In this document: positions 32,443 to 43,199 of the stretch, piece after piece | Layout: every line of letters begins with the position of its first letter | Position numbering within the stretch: the stretch's first letter is position 1 | From: Canna indica | Lineage: Eukaryota; Streptophyta; Magnoliopsida; Zingiberales; Cannaceae | Assembly: GCA_034359265.1 (NCBI GenBank) | Contig: CP136896.1 | Coordinates: 9,579,501-9,643,500, forward strand | DNA: 64,000 bases | Direction: 5' to 3' | Notes under the pieces: model-generated | What the model saw: only the letters and a program-made list of their open reading frames with translations | What the model was told of the DNA's origin: nothing | Databases searched by the model: none | Position numbers and translations under genes: made by a program

Positions 32443-34187
32443 TTGAAGATATTAATTTCTGATTATTGGAATAGGAATGAAGGTGATGAAAAGACCATGA
32501 TGGTTAACATAAATAGCCTGAAGTGCATTCTAAAAAAATGGAATAGGGAAAATGTGGGTAACCTTGAGAGGAAAATGGAGGAAACCAAAAAGGAACTGGA
32601 AGTATTAGAAATTAAAGAGGAACTTGGCTTGATACGTAAAGAAGAATTGTCTGTATTGAGAGGTTTATCAAATAAACTATATGCTTTGGCAAGACAACTA
32701 CATATAAAATGGTGGTCCAAGTCACGCAAAAGTTGGATGGAAAGAGGTGATAGAAACACAAAAAAAATTCATTGGTCTGTGATGATGAGAAGAAAAAGAA
32801 ATGAAATTGAAGGTCTGGAGGTGAATGATGTTTACATCACTGATAAGAAAGACTTAGCAGAAAAGTTTGCAAGTTGGTATAAGCAGGATCTCTGGTGTTT
32901 TGAGCAAGAAGCAAAAATCAGTTGTGCATGGAAGAATGGCTGCTGGGCAAAACTAAACAGTGAGGAGGTTGAAGGTTTGAAAAAAGAGCTTAGCATGAAT
33001 GAAGTGTGGATGACTATTAGTGGATTGGGAAAGGGTAAAAGCCCAGGGAAGGATGGTTTCATCCTTGAATTCTACATTGATAATTAGGATATTATCAAGA
33101 GTAGACTGAAAAAAGAGATAGATGAATTCTTTTCAAATGCAGTGATGCCTAGTGTATGGAATGAAACAGTCTTAGTGATGATTCCTAAGAAAGATAAGCC
33201 TAAATTCCTGTTGGACTTTAGACCCATAGCATTATGTAATGTGCTATATAAAGTCCTAACTAAAGTAATTGCAAATAGGTTGAAACCTTTGCTACAGAAG
33301 GTCATTGGTCCTAAGCAGTCTGCTTTCATCCCTGTTAGACAAATTCAGGATAATATATTACTTGTAGCTAAAATTGTTGATAGTATTTATAACTCCAAAG
33401 CTAAATGGCCTTATATTCTTCTCAAGGTGGATCTACAAAAGGCTTATGATAGGGTGAGCTGGGAGGTTTTATACTTGGCTTTGGATTGTATGGGTTTCCT
33501 AAACAAACAATTGATTGGATAAAAGGGTTCATTGAAGGGGAATTTTTCTTGGGCTTTAAAGGCATTAGGCAAGGGGATCCTCTTTCCCCTTACCTGTTTA
33601 TTATTCTGGAGGAAATGCTATCTATTGCAATGAGAGAATTTGCAAGGATAGGAAGAATTAAACCTTTCAAGAGTGGTACTCAAATCAACCACTTATGTTT
33701 TGTTGATGACCTGATTTTTGTGATAAAATGTAATCCATGTCCATGTAAAGGAGTGAAGGAGACAATTCAATTGTACTGCAGTATCTCAGGGCAGAAAGTC
33801 AATACAGATAAATCAGGGATATTTTTCCCAAAGAGAATGGATACAAGTCAGAAACACTGAAACAATTCTTTGAAATGAAGGAGAGGTCTTATCCAATGAG
33901 TTATCTAGGGACTTTCATTGGGCCAAAGAGATTAGCTGCAGAGGTATTTTTCCCAAAGAGAATGGATACAAGTCAGAAACACTGAAACAATTCTTTGAAA
34001 TGAAGGAGAGGTCTTATCCAATGAGTTATCTAGGGACTTTCATTGGGCCAAAGAGATTAGTTGCAGAGGTTCAAAACAAACTGTGTGAGAAGGTGGAGAA
34101 GAGATTAAAGTTATGGGCTAAAAATTTAATTTCCCAAGCAGGGAAGGCAGTACTGATTAACTCTGTTATTTCTTCTATGCTTGTGTA
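32443..34187 (+). pseudogene. LINE ORF2, reverse transcriptase part
   Basis: An N-terminal helical region (WWSKSRKSWMERGDRNTKKIH) leads to the RT start (LGKGKSPGKDGF). An in-frame TAG follows at 33085-33087. RT then continues: VWNETVLVMIPKKDKPKFLLDFRPIALCNVLYK, ANRLKPLLQKVIGPKQSAFIP, VDLQKAYDRV with the first catalytic Asp. A frame change lies near 33515; after it come GIRQGDPLSPYLF and FVDDLIF, where FVDD replaces the usual YADD/FADD active-site motif, then the SGQKVNTDKSG block. A 125-bp tandem duplication and the solo LTR break the rest. Confidence 0.85.
33820..34069 (+). repeat. 125-bp tandem duplication inside LINE ORF2
   Basis: 33820-33944 and 33945-34069 are adjacent copies (TATTTTTCCCAAAGAGAATG...GATTAG(C/T)TGCAGAGG) differing at one base. 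125 is not a multiple of three, so the event shifts the frame. It is very young by its identity. Confidence 0.95.
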
Positions 34188-35440
34188 TGTTGGGTGAAAT
34201 GGCCTACACTAGAGGGGGGTGAATAGTGTGTTATCTAAATCTTTCATCTAATTCAGATTTTAATCATTTACTTGATTACTTAGGCGAGTTACAAGTTGAG
34301 TGGCAAGCGGAAGCAAAGTAATTGCGATAATGAAATAAACACAAGTAGAACAATGCAAACACAATTATTTATAGTGGTTCGGCCTCAATGTCTACTCCAC
34401 TACCTAAGCACCCTGCTTAAGATTTCTAAATTAGTTTAACTAGATTAATTAGTTTCCTTACAATGAGGACTTTACACCGAAAAGTCTCCATTCTCAAACC
34501 GAAGGTACTTCCACACCCAGAAGTATTCCGCCTTCCTACCAAGAGCACTCTCCCACATCAACCTAAGGACAACTCAACTAATCCTAGTAAACTACGTATA
34601 CACAAGTGGCTTTACACCTTCTACACCAAGGATACCACTCAATTACAAGACCTAACACTAGGTCTTCTTATAAGCTCAAATACAAAGAAATAAACAACAA
34701 AATACAATAATAAATGGAGCAATAAATCAAATAATAAATTACTTAGCTCCACAACAAGATTCCTAGCTTCCTCTTGATGCCTTTGATGATGAAGCAATGA
34801 AATAAAGGCTTAATCAAGGAGATGAAAGGTTCAAGCTAGGGATTTATGTTAATAACTTTAAAACATAAATATTATATAAGAATTACCCCCATTTGGATTC
34901 AATAAAAATATCTAAAAAATCAAAATCCTTAAGAATCAAAATCTAGTTTTTGGAGTCTAGTACAAATTTCTGAAAAACGAAAATTTTCTAATCTTTTGGG
35001 TCAAATATGGGTAGGCTAAAGGCTTCTAAAAAATCCTTAAAAATACCTCGCTATCTAGTTTCTACCAACGAACAATTACCGTCATTTTTTATGTCAAGAA
35101 AATATCTAGGTCATATAGCCCTCCAAGGAGCTCCCTAGGCTTAGTGAATTTCAGGGCGGTTTTCGGGTTTTCATGTTTTGAGATTCGGATTTAGTTTTTC
35201 GATTCTTTGCATCATAAAGAGAATTACATTACATTCTAGACACCCTAAACCTAAACTCTAACTTCCCGAAGAATCCCGAGCGTCAACGAGCGTCCTTGCC
35301 GATTTCTTCGATTTTTCCGATCGGGGACGTCGTGCACTAACCAACTTGGAACCTGAAAGATTTCTCAATGAAACATTAGTTCCATGTTTGTTATCATCAA
35401 AATCGAGATTAAGAACAATATAGAAAACCTTAGGCCAACA
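34188..35440 (-). repeat. Solo LTR of a Sirevirus-related element
   Basis: Begins TGTTGGG and ends GGCCAACA, with an exact 5-bp duplication GTGTA at 34183-34187 and 35441-35445. Much of it is collinear with the Sirevirus LTR at 10287 (ACACTAGAGGGGGGTGAATAG, TAGTGGTTCGGCC, GTCTACTCCACTACCTAAGCA, TTGTTATCATCAAAATCGAGA). It lacks the CGATCG cluster. It interrupts LINE ORF2. On its own strand it reads TGTTGGCC...CCCAACA, minus in this window. Confidence 0.92.
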
Positions 35441-35445
35441 GTGTA

Positions 35446-36480
35446 TAGTATGATGACTTCAAATATCAGTGAGAATGTAATAAACAGAATCTCTAAGACC
35501 ACTATAGATTTTTTCTAGGCAAGTGGTAAAGGAAAAGGAGCAAAATTAATTAGCTGGAAAAAAAGTTTCAGCTAGTAGATCCAGTGGGGGTTTGGGACTA
35601 AGAGACTTATTTGTCGTGAAGAAAATAATATTTGCTAAAAGATTGATACCTTTATTGAACAAGGATTGTAGTAAATGGTGTGAGATTTACAATGCTAAAT
35701 ATGGATATATCCATCCTTGGGAGGGCTGTGAGAGGAAAAGGGAACCTGAACAGATGAAAGCTATTATGAAATGCATGGATACATTGAAAGATGGTTTTGC
35801 AGTGAAGTTAGTAGGTGGAAAGAAGACTAGTGTGTGGAATGATCCATGGTTAAAAACAGTTTCATTTAGCAAGTGGCCAACATATAAAAAAATGTTGAAG
35901 AGTTAGAAAAGTTTGTTTCTATATCTGAACTGATTGTGGGGGAGGTTTGGAACAGTAGCAGAATTAAAATGTGTTTTGATGAGAACTTAAGGAGAAGGAT
36001 TGAAGCCATACATCTAGATAAAGAAGAAACTGAAGACAAATGAGTTTGGAAAGAAAATGTAAAGGGGTTGTTAAGTACAAAAAATGCTTACTACTATGTA
36101 AAGAAAATGGAAACTGATTGCAAGATGATAGATTTCAATTGGAGGAAACTGTGGCTTTGAAGGTCTCGGAAAGAGTCAAAATTTTCCTTTGGAAGCTGGT
36201 TTGGGGGAGATTGTCAACTTCAGCATGGTTCTGCAATTTGAATGGAGAGGAGGTTTAGAAGTGTTTTATATGTAATAATGAAAAAGGTGATTATGAACAC
36301 TTTTCATTTAATTATTTCTTTGCACAGGAGTATTGGAGGTTGGTGGAGTCTAATCTGAATATAAAGTTGAAATCTGTGAAGGATTGGTCTAAGGGCAGAT
36401 GGATAGAAGAGGGAAAAGGTTTTGATGCTTCTGCAAATTTTCTTTTATCAATTATTTCTAACTCTCTTGTACAGGAACAA
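35446..36480 (+). pseudogene. LINE ORF2, RT C-terminus and zf-RVT region
   Basis: Continues straight from the solo-LTR site: an FF-W/L-G type segment followed by GGLGLRDLFVVKKIIFAKRLIPLL, WCEIYNAKYG and VKLVGGKKTSVWNDPWL, the usual plant LINE tail. A zf-RVT-like region lies at about 36050-36340 (VWKENVKG, a CFICNNEKGDYEHFSFNYFFA stretch). Stops occur at 35906 and later, and frames change several times. Confidence 0.8.
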
Positions 36481-36488
36481 TAAGAAGC

Positions 36489-37195
36489 ATGCATGGTGGA
36501 AATATTTGGAGTGTGGAGCAAATGTATAGTAAGGTGTTAAATGATGTGATGCAGAATGCTAGTGCTCAGGATAATATAGTGAAGAGGCTGAGTACTGAAC
36601 ATGAATTGAGAAACAATTATTTTATGGATTGCAGATTTCTTTGCACTGATGGTGCCTGGAGAGGGGGTTACAATAGGGGGAGTGGCTTTGTGGTGATTGA
36701 AGGAAGTAGAATAGTAATAGAAGGCTGCAAGATGATTGTTGCTGAAAACCCACTTCATGCTGAGTTAAAATCCATCTTGTTTGGATTAGATAATGTGAGA
36801 AAAAAGAAGTGGTTGAAGATAGAGGTGTTCTGTGATTGCATAGAAGCAGTCAAAATTTTAAGAAAGGAGGCTGCTCTTCCTTGGGATTTTGCAGATTTGG
36901 TAAATAATATTTGATCTTTGCAAGAGAAGTTAAAGTTATGAATTAGTCTCATATCCGTAGATGCAGAAATGAGGAAGCTCACCAGCTAGCTAAGAAGGCT
37001 TTAGATCAGGATTTGTTTGCTGTTTTTGATTTTGATATTCCCTTAAGAGAGGCACTTTCATGGTTTAAAAGCTATAATGCTTTTGATTATATTAATGAAA
37101 TGGAATCCCTGGGAAATTACATTGCTGTTCGAAGGAGGGATGAGGGTGGAGCAATTTGTTCCATCCAAAATTTACCTTTTTTGAATAGCATGTAG
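36489..37195 (+). pseudogene. LINE C-terminal RNase H domain
   Basis: CTDGAWRGGYNRGSGFVV carries the first catalytic Asp, ENPLHAELKSILFGL the Glu, and VFCDCIEAVKIL the next Asp, as in the RVT_3 domain at the end of plant L1 elements. A TGA after DLVNNI (about 36912) and a later frame change separate the final RNEEAHQLAKKAL block (36965-37000) and the tail ending at 37195. Plant-type RNase H of this class removes the RNA template during reverse transcription. Confidence 0.8.
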
Positions 37196-37420
37196 TTTTT
37201 TTTTTACTGGGGTGTTTTGAGAGAAAAAAAATCTTTGTGATTCTTGTAGTATTTATAATCTCAATTTGATATACTCGTGAATGTAATCAAGCTGTTCGAC
37301 AGCAAATCAAGAAAGATTGTATAAAGGCTCCACTATTTGGAGTTCTTTTAGGCCGCCTAACATTGACCATATTCTTGTAAGGGGTCTGCAGGTCCTGCTT
37401 GTCTTCTATTCATGAAGTAG

Positions 37421-37948
37421 TTTAATTGTGTTTTTTTGGTAAAAAACTATTACAACTATTATCATTTAATTGATTATACATACAAGTATACTATCATTTT
37501 ATAGTAGAAGAAATTATTGCTATATGTTTTTTTCCTAAATCTATAAATCTCTTTTTATTCATATTTTATAATTTTTAATATTATTTATAGGACCCACGAT
37601 TATGATTGTTCACGGGTCGGGTCAGGTTGAGTTTAGAGAAAAAATCGATCTAACCCAATTAAAAATAACCAGGTTGGATTGGGTCGAGTTTAGGACTTTC
37701 CAATTCTCAGCCCCGACCAAATCCAACCTGTACTAGGTCGAGTCGAGTACTCACTTAAATTCAATAAATTCAATACTAAGGAAACGAAACTAAAATACAA
37801 TAAATTTAATACCTTATATTAAATTTACAAGTGCATTATAACCCAACTTCAAATACCAAATTCCATATATTTCCAAAGTCCAAATCTAAATAGTCATAAT
37901 GTCCAACAAAATGCATTACAAAGTCCAATCTGGTTGGTTGATGATTAA
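37421..37948. other. Spacer, nothing firmly recognised
   Basis: AT-rich. A stretch at 37600-37750 (GGTCGGGTCAGGTTGAG, GGGTCGAGTTTAGG, GGTCGAGTCGAGTAC) is worded like the interior of hAT-derived repeats; a similar wording occurs at 41960-42080, on the other side of the next element, but I could not pair termini. Confidence 0.4.
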
Positions 37949-38159
37949 GGGGGTATTTGATTGCCCGCAAGTATAAATGCAGCAACTCTAGTTGCAACAA
38001 ATAGATCATCCGGAGACGTCTTGCTCGACTCGATAAAAATTTGGGTCTGAGAATCCGGGCTCGGCACGAAACAAAAACGAAATGGGTGGTCATAGCCCGG
38101 CCCGCTAGCACGATTATGAAAAACTAAATCGACCATCCCTTTCTTGACTCTAGTTATCA

Positions 38160-38520
38160 CACTACTAGAATTGTCGTTGTCACCGACGGCTCAGACCGTG
38201 GCTGAACCGTCGATGATGACTATCACGGACGGTGCGGACTGTGACAAAATGTCATTACTGATGTGCGCATCTCAGATAAGTTGTGACGACCGACCTCTAC
38301 CGTCACAAGCTGTCACTGATTTAAACACATCAGGGACGGCCCTAAGCGGCTGTCGCTGATTTAAACATATTAGACGCGGTTGTTAGCCGTCGATGATATT
38401 ATTAGCAACTGTGATATTTGGTGCTGCCCAAGCCATTAGCTATTTACGATACGCTTTCAGCCACGGCTCAGTGACGGGCAGCCGTGGGTAAGCCGTGGCT
38501 GAAGTTATATCCTGTAATTG
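38160..38520 (-). repeat. CACTA subterminal repeats
   Basis: Many degenerate copies of ACGGCTCAG/CAGCCACGGCT/GCCGTGGCTGAA and GTCACTGATTTAAACA in direct and inverse orientation within 350 bp of the terminus. In En/Spm elements such motifs bind the TNPA protein. Confidence 0.75.
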
Positions 38521-38839
38521 AAAAAAAATTAAAATTTTGAAAATTCATGTATACAGTGATATTTATACATTATAATCTAGTTACAATCACATATTACAAC
38601 CACAAAATATCATATACATATATTTCCAACCAATCATACAAGTTTTACTTAAATATCATCAATCTAAGCCTCAAACGGGAGGCAAACAAGTATCAAAATA
38701 TCATATATACAACTATAAGCCTCAAATCGGAGGCAAACAAGTATCAAAATATGAAATGTAAAGTATAAACATCTATCAAGTATCTAAGCCTCAAACAAAG
38801 ACTAATAAGTATCAAAATATAATAAACCAAAATCTCACG

Positions 38840-40581
38840 ACTGGGGTGGAGGTGGTTGAGTCGACAACGACTGGGTCGGGAGCATCGACTGGGTCGAGGA
38901 GGACGATGGCTACAACATCATCGGTAGAAGGCCTGAGTGAGATGCAATCGGAGTAAGGAGGGCCTGCATGTTCTGCATCGTCTATCTCAACTCGTCATTC
39001 ATGCGTCTCTGCTCCTCCTTCGCATGTCGCTGCTCCTCCATTGTCTATCTTTGCTCCTCCATTGTCTATCTCTGCTCATCTATCGTCGCTCTCTACTGTG
39101 TTAGCTTAGACTCCAAGGCCGATATTCGGCTCTGGTCCTGCGTTCGCGATGTCGAGGGCCTCTCACTTGCAGCGGGAGAGGTCGGTGCCCCAAGTAGCCC
39201 TAACATGGCGCATGCATGGCCACTGTCTGCAAAGCCATAAACACGATTGTGCTCCTAGCCACTTGCAGCCTCGACCCATGCACCCGCGTCAAACTCATCT
39301 GGCGTGCCTCCATGCTCGATTATGGTCCTTGTGTAGGTCTCATACACGCGTTTATATTTTAAATAATACATATATATATATTATAAATAAAAATTGTGTA
39401 AATCAAATAGATATACATACTTACCATGATGATCGTGCCCATGCTATCGATGTAGTCCCCCGCTCCTCGTCGTCGACGACGAGTGCGCTCAAACACCTAC
39501 ATCAACGAGGGGCATTGGACGGTGCCATCCTCCGCAACTTGCGTCTTACATTAGAAAATAAATACATTAGTATCATTATACACAATGTATAATATTTTAA
39601 TTAAAAGTAAGAAAATTATATATACCATACGACGCTCATGCACCGCAAAAGACACGGAGCCACCAGTGTGGCGCGCCCTCGTGCCCCCCCCCCCCCCCCC
39701 CCCCGAATATGCAGTTTCTCGACGTTGTCCGGAAGACCTCTTGCCACTCAGGCATATCCCACCGCTCAACAAGCTGGTCCCACACAAGTCCAAGAATCCA
39801 CTCGGGAGCGTGTCCCCGAGTTTGCCCAATCTATGTGGCCCCCAGCGGTCTCATGACGGTCTTACGGGCCTGCTGAAGCAGCCCGTTGTAGCGAGGGCGG
39901 GCAACGCGCTCCCACGCACTCTCCACAAAAGGAGTCTGGTCCTCCAATCATGTATAATGAGCCTGCAAAAAAATAAATTTATTATTACCGATCGATATTT
40001 AACATCAATATTAATTTAATAAACATACTTACCAAGAACTCTCGTCATAGTAAATCTATATGCTCACAGGGCACGTGAGACCATGTAGGCCACGCCCCGA
40101 CCATAAATTTTTGGATCGTCCCCGCTATCGTGTGTGGGACGTCCTCCTGCTCAAACCTGCACCAAATATAGTATAATTCTATATTATGATATATTGAATT
40201 ATAAATAAATTATAAAGAATAATTAATGCATCTACTTACCTTCTACCGCGCACACTAACCAATCTGCGCGACTCTCCCTCGGCTGGCGGAGGGAGAATTC
40301 TATTAGGCCATCGTGGCCTACGTGTCGATGTCGACGGGCCTGGATCGACTGAAGGGATGGTGGCTGGAGGTGGGGGGATGGTGGCTAGATTAGCTGGGGG
40401 GATGGTGGACAGATCAGGTGGGGGAATGGTGGCCGGATCAGGTGGGGGGATGGTGGCCGAAGGTGGGAGGATGGTGGGTACAGGGGTGGCAGGTGGTAAT
40501 CGCCGGTGGGTAGTCTTACGAGGAATGCCTCCTCGAGCACGCATTTCTCGAACCATAGCTGTCAAATATGAATATAATTAG
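38840..40581 (-). pseudogene. CACTA TNPA-like gene (Transposase_24 family)
   Basis: Minus-strand exons can be followed from 40565 downward. The first is Pro-rich, with PPPDPATIPPPDLSTIPP repeats encoded by a 24-bp GC-rich minisatellite (40370-40480). Next comes a FEQEDVPHTIAGTIQKFMVGAWP block (about 40150-40030). Then a WERVARPRYNGLLQQA/TEWILG-type block (about 39960-39740), a RVYETYTRTIIEHGGTPDEFDAG block (about 39350-39270), and a tail of TMEEQR/KEEQRRMNDEL repeats (39100-38960). This order is that of Transposase_24 proteins of plant CACTA elements, which bind element ends. Stops in the tail and a C20 run in the middle block point to decay. Confidence 0.7.
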
Positions 40582-40643
40582 TATATATATAATAGATTAA
40601 TAGATACATTTAATGATTGAAGATATATACTTCACATTTACAA

Positions 40644-40850
40644 TTATTCGTCATCGTCAGTATCATCATTCATGTAATACTCTTCTTCTTGTTCTTCTGT
40701 ATCAGAATCTTCAAATTCTTCTTCTTCTTCTCCCTCGTCATCATTCTGTCCTTCTTTCTCAAGACGGTTATTGTCGTCATCAACATATTCTACTTCCAAT
40801 TGAACTAACTTTGTATCATCATCCTCGAGTATTGGATTTTATCACCACTA
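40644..40850 (-). pseudogene. TNP2-like transposase, acidic C-terminal tail
   Basis: Minus-strand frame ending at TAA 40644-40646: VQLEVEYVDDDNN followed by a run of Glu/Asp (GEEEEEFEDSDTEEQEEE) and NDDTDDDE. TNP2-type CACTA transposases commonly end in such an acidic tail. Upstream, at about 40880-40960, a few words match the start of the TNP2 frame at 63359 (GATCGAAGTTGGA, GTAGGCGTAAC). The whole catalytic core is absent, so an internal deletion joined the two ends. Confidence 0.6.
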
Positions 40851-41918
40851 AGAAATTTTTTATTCGAGTAGGCAAAATTTAAGAAGTAAGTTACGCCTAC
40901 TCAAAATTCGTCTGTTATAGCTCCATGATGAATTTGTCAATACATCCAACTTCGATCACCCGATATGTTATGTCAAAAAGTTGGCAATATCTTTAGGTAA
41001 TGTCTTAAGGTGGGATAGTCCTATTTCATTCGCGATTCATGTTATTTATATTGCACTTAGAATTTCTTTTAGTCATTAACTTCATTCTAAATTTTGGCAG
41101 CATCTCCCAATAGTTCTCCGAATATGCATATCATCTGGGCGCGTATCAGAGAACAAGGGAGATACAAGCCAAAATTTAAAAATGAATGATTACTAAAAGA
41201 AATAAACTAAGTGCAATATAAATAACTATATTTCAAAATTGTCCAATTAGGGATAATTCAAGGATTGTACGTCGTATAAAAGATCATTTACTTCGTTTAC
41301 ACGAACATACAACCCCCGAACAGATCTAAGATTTTTCAAAATTAAAACTTGACTCGTCGATGCGTACGTGAAACGTATCAACTCATCTTGATTATTTTCT
41401 AAATTTGTGGATGCCTGTCCGAATCCATAGCAAATGATTCTACATGAGTCCAAAGTACGTGGATGATTCCGGCACGAGTCCAAACTGGATGATTCCGGCG
41501 TGACTCCATAGTGGACGATTTCGGCATGAGTCCAAAATAGACGATTCCTGCGTGCGCGAGTCCAAAGTGGACGATTTCGGCACGCGCTAGTGTTATGTAA
41601 TTAATCTACAATTAATCTAAAACTAATTTAAAAAAAAATTATTAACAATTAATCTAAAAGTAACCTAAAATTAACAATTAATCTACAATGTTGGGCTATC
41701 GAACCGTGTCAAAATTGCTAGACCTAGATAAGAAGATGCAAATTATAAGTGTAATTGCAACTTCCATTTGCAGCCAACCAAACACTTGCAAATAGAAGAT
41801 AAAAATCTACTTGCGGGCAACCAAATAGTAGAGTGCAAATTCTGTTTATGGGCATTTGCTTTTGCATTAAAATATTTTCAGCAGCATTTGTACTTGCGAG
41901 CAACCAAATGCCCCCTAA

Positions 41919-42309
41919 GTAATAAGTCTGATTGTTGATTTTAAAAAATACAACTAGTTAGATCATCAGGTTCCAAAATCTGGAACATGAGATCCGATCC
42001 AATTATGGTCGACTTTGGTCGAGTTTTATCCGAATAGACCTGATCATTCATCCCGACCCAAACTAGGGCATATTGCCCAATGAACAACCCTACCCACAAT
42101 TAAGGCATACAACCCTTTCATGTGGCAAATCTATTTATAACTTATAAAAATTATATTATAGATGAATATACAAATAGTTAATCATTTGTGGCCAATAAAA
42201 TATCCTAAGTAAACCACAAGCAAAAATGTATTTATTTTCAAATACTTTATCTACTTACAATATAAACTACTTGAGCCTAATTTTTCGTTACTATATTTTT
42301 TCTTGCCTA
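41919..42309. other. Spacer, nothing recognised
   Basis: AT-rich. Contains GATCAT(T)CATCCCGACCCAAAC near 42050, similar to words left of the Harbinger-like element. No frames or boundaries. Confidence 0.4.
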
Positions 42310-42840
42310 AATCGAAATGATGTTGTCCGACGAGTCTCCTGGTCAGGTGCAAGTAGGGGGGGGGGGGGAGGGGGGGCTATAAAAGATATTTCGACACTCA
42401 AGTATGAATGAGTTCTAGGTGAAGGAATTAAAATTGGAATCTAGGGTACCTGAGGAGCGTCGTGTCTGTATATAATGCAGGATGAAAGGTATTTGGCGAT
42501 GATGCTGCTTGGTAATCTCGTAGGGATGTTGGCTCAGATTGGGTTAAGGCTGATCTCGGAGATGTCATATTCGTAATTACTGAATCCCTCGTGATTAATG
42601 AGGACGTAAGTATCCTTGTATAGTCGGATGGATCCCCCAGGATAAGTGGTTTAGCTTGACTTGAGTCTGATTCAAGAATGTGAGCGCTTCTGAGACTAAT
42701 TCAGCTAGGCCCAAAGTGCTAGTCCAATTCATAGCCCACAAGCTTGGTTGGAGTTTGAAGACTTCATGTCGAGCTCTAAGTAACACCAACCTCTGATCTT
42801 GGTTTGAAGGAGAGGCATTGTCTGGATTCTAGAGTATGTT
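42310..42840 (+). repeat. Gypsy LTR fragment
   Basis: Same family as 25290-25725. A G13AG7 tract (42356-42376) is followed by CTATAAAAGATATTTCGACACTCAAGT, a TATA-like box within an LTR. It precedes the gag-like frames below in the same orientation, so it is probably the 5' LTR of that element, though the edges are not clear. Confidence 0.55.
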
Positions 42841-43199
42841 AACTTTTTATTGAGCTTGCTGCGAGTGCCAAGGTCTGACTCTGAACAGGTCGTGGAGGGA
42901 ACGTGCCTGCCATTTTGGATTGGCCGAGGTAGATAGAGTCAGTGTATCTTCGTCGTGTCATTTTATGACCCTTCAGTTTCCGCTCCTGGTGTGGTGGCTA
43001 CATAGTGGGAGGGATTTTCTCTTACATGGCAGCTGATAATTGATGTGTGCCTTTTCGGCATTTACTCTTGTTTGAAGAATAATCATGACAAGGAGTGGCA
43101 TCCGCTTGTGCCTTGAGAGTGTTCTATGTAACCGTCGTTGCTGAGCTGGGATTTGCAATCTTTGCTGGATTGATGGCAAGGAGAGGTGGTGGTGTTAAG

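Larger units (their letters stand above)
32205..37420 (+). mobile_element. L1-type LINE, 5'-truncated and split by a solo LTR
   Basis: Begins in the C-terminal part of an APE-type endonuclease (LDRA, SDHRP words at about 32250-32350). It continues with reverse transcriptase (32443-34187), resumes after the solo LTR (35446) with the C-terminal RT and zf-RVT region, and ends with an RNase H-like domain and a T/A-rich 3' untranslated region after 37195. ORF1 and most of the endonuclease are missing. No clean poly(A) tail or target duplication could be assigned. Confidence 0.85.
38160..41690 (-). mobile_element. CACTA (En/Spm-type) element lacking one end
   Basis: The left terminus CACTACTAGAATTG at 38160 begins a 350-bp subterminal block with many copies of GACGGCT/AGCCGTGGCTGA-type words in both directions. 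Genes read on the minus strand: a TNPA-like Transposase_24 gene (38840-40581), then the acidic tail of a TNP2-like transposase (40644-40850) and its 5' region (40860-41600), which matches the inverse of 61838-62460. The opposite terminus (expected CTAGTAGTG near 41690) and its subterminal repeats are missing, so this copy cannot move on its own ends. Confidence 0.82.
37949..41915. mobile_element. Harbinger-like element split by a CACTA insertion
   Basis: Terminal inverted repeats of about 35 bp: GGGGGTATTTGATTGCCCGC on the left and, inverted, GGGGGCATTTGGTTGCTCGC on the right, continuing AAGTA(T/C)AAATGC(A/T)GC. TAA flanks both ends (37946-37948 and 41916-41918). About 210 bp on the left and 225 bp on the right belong to this element; the rest is the CACTA element. 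Without that insertion it would be a roughly 0.4-kb MITE. Confidence 0.78.
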
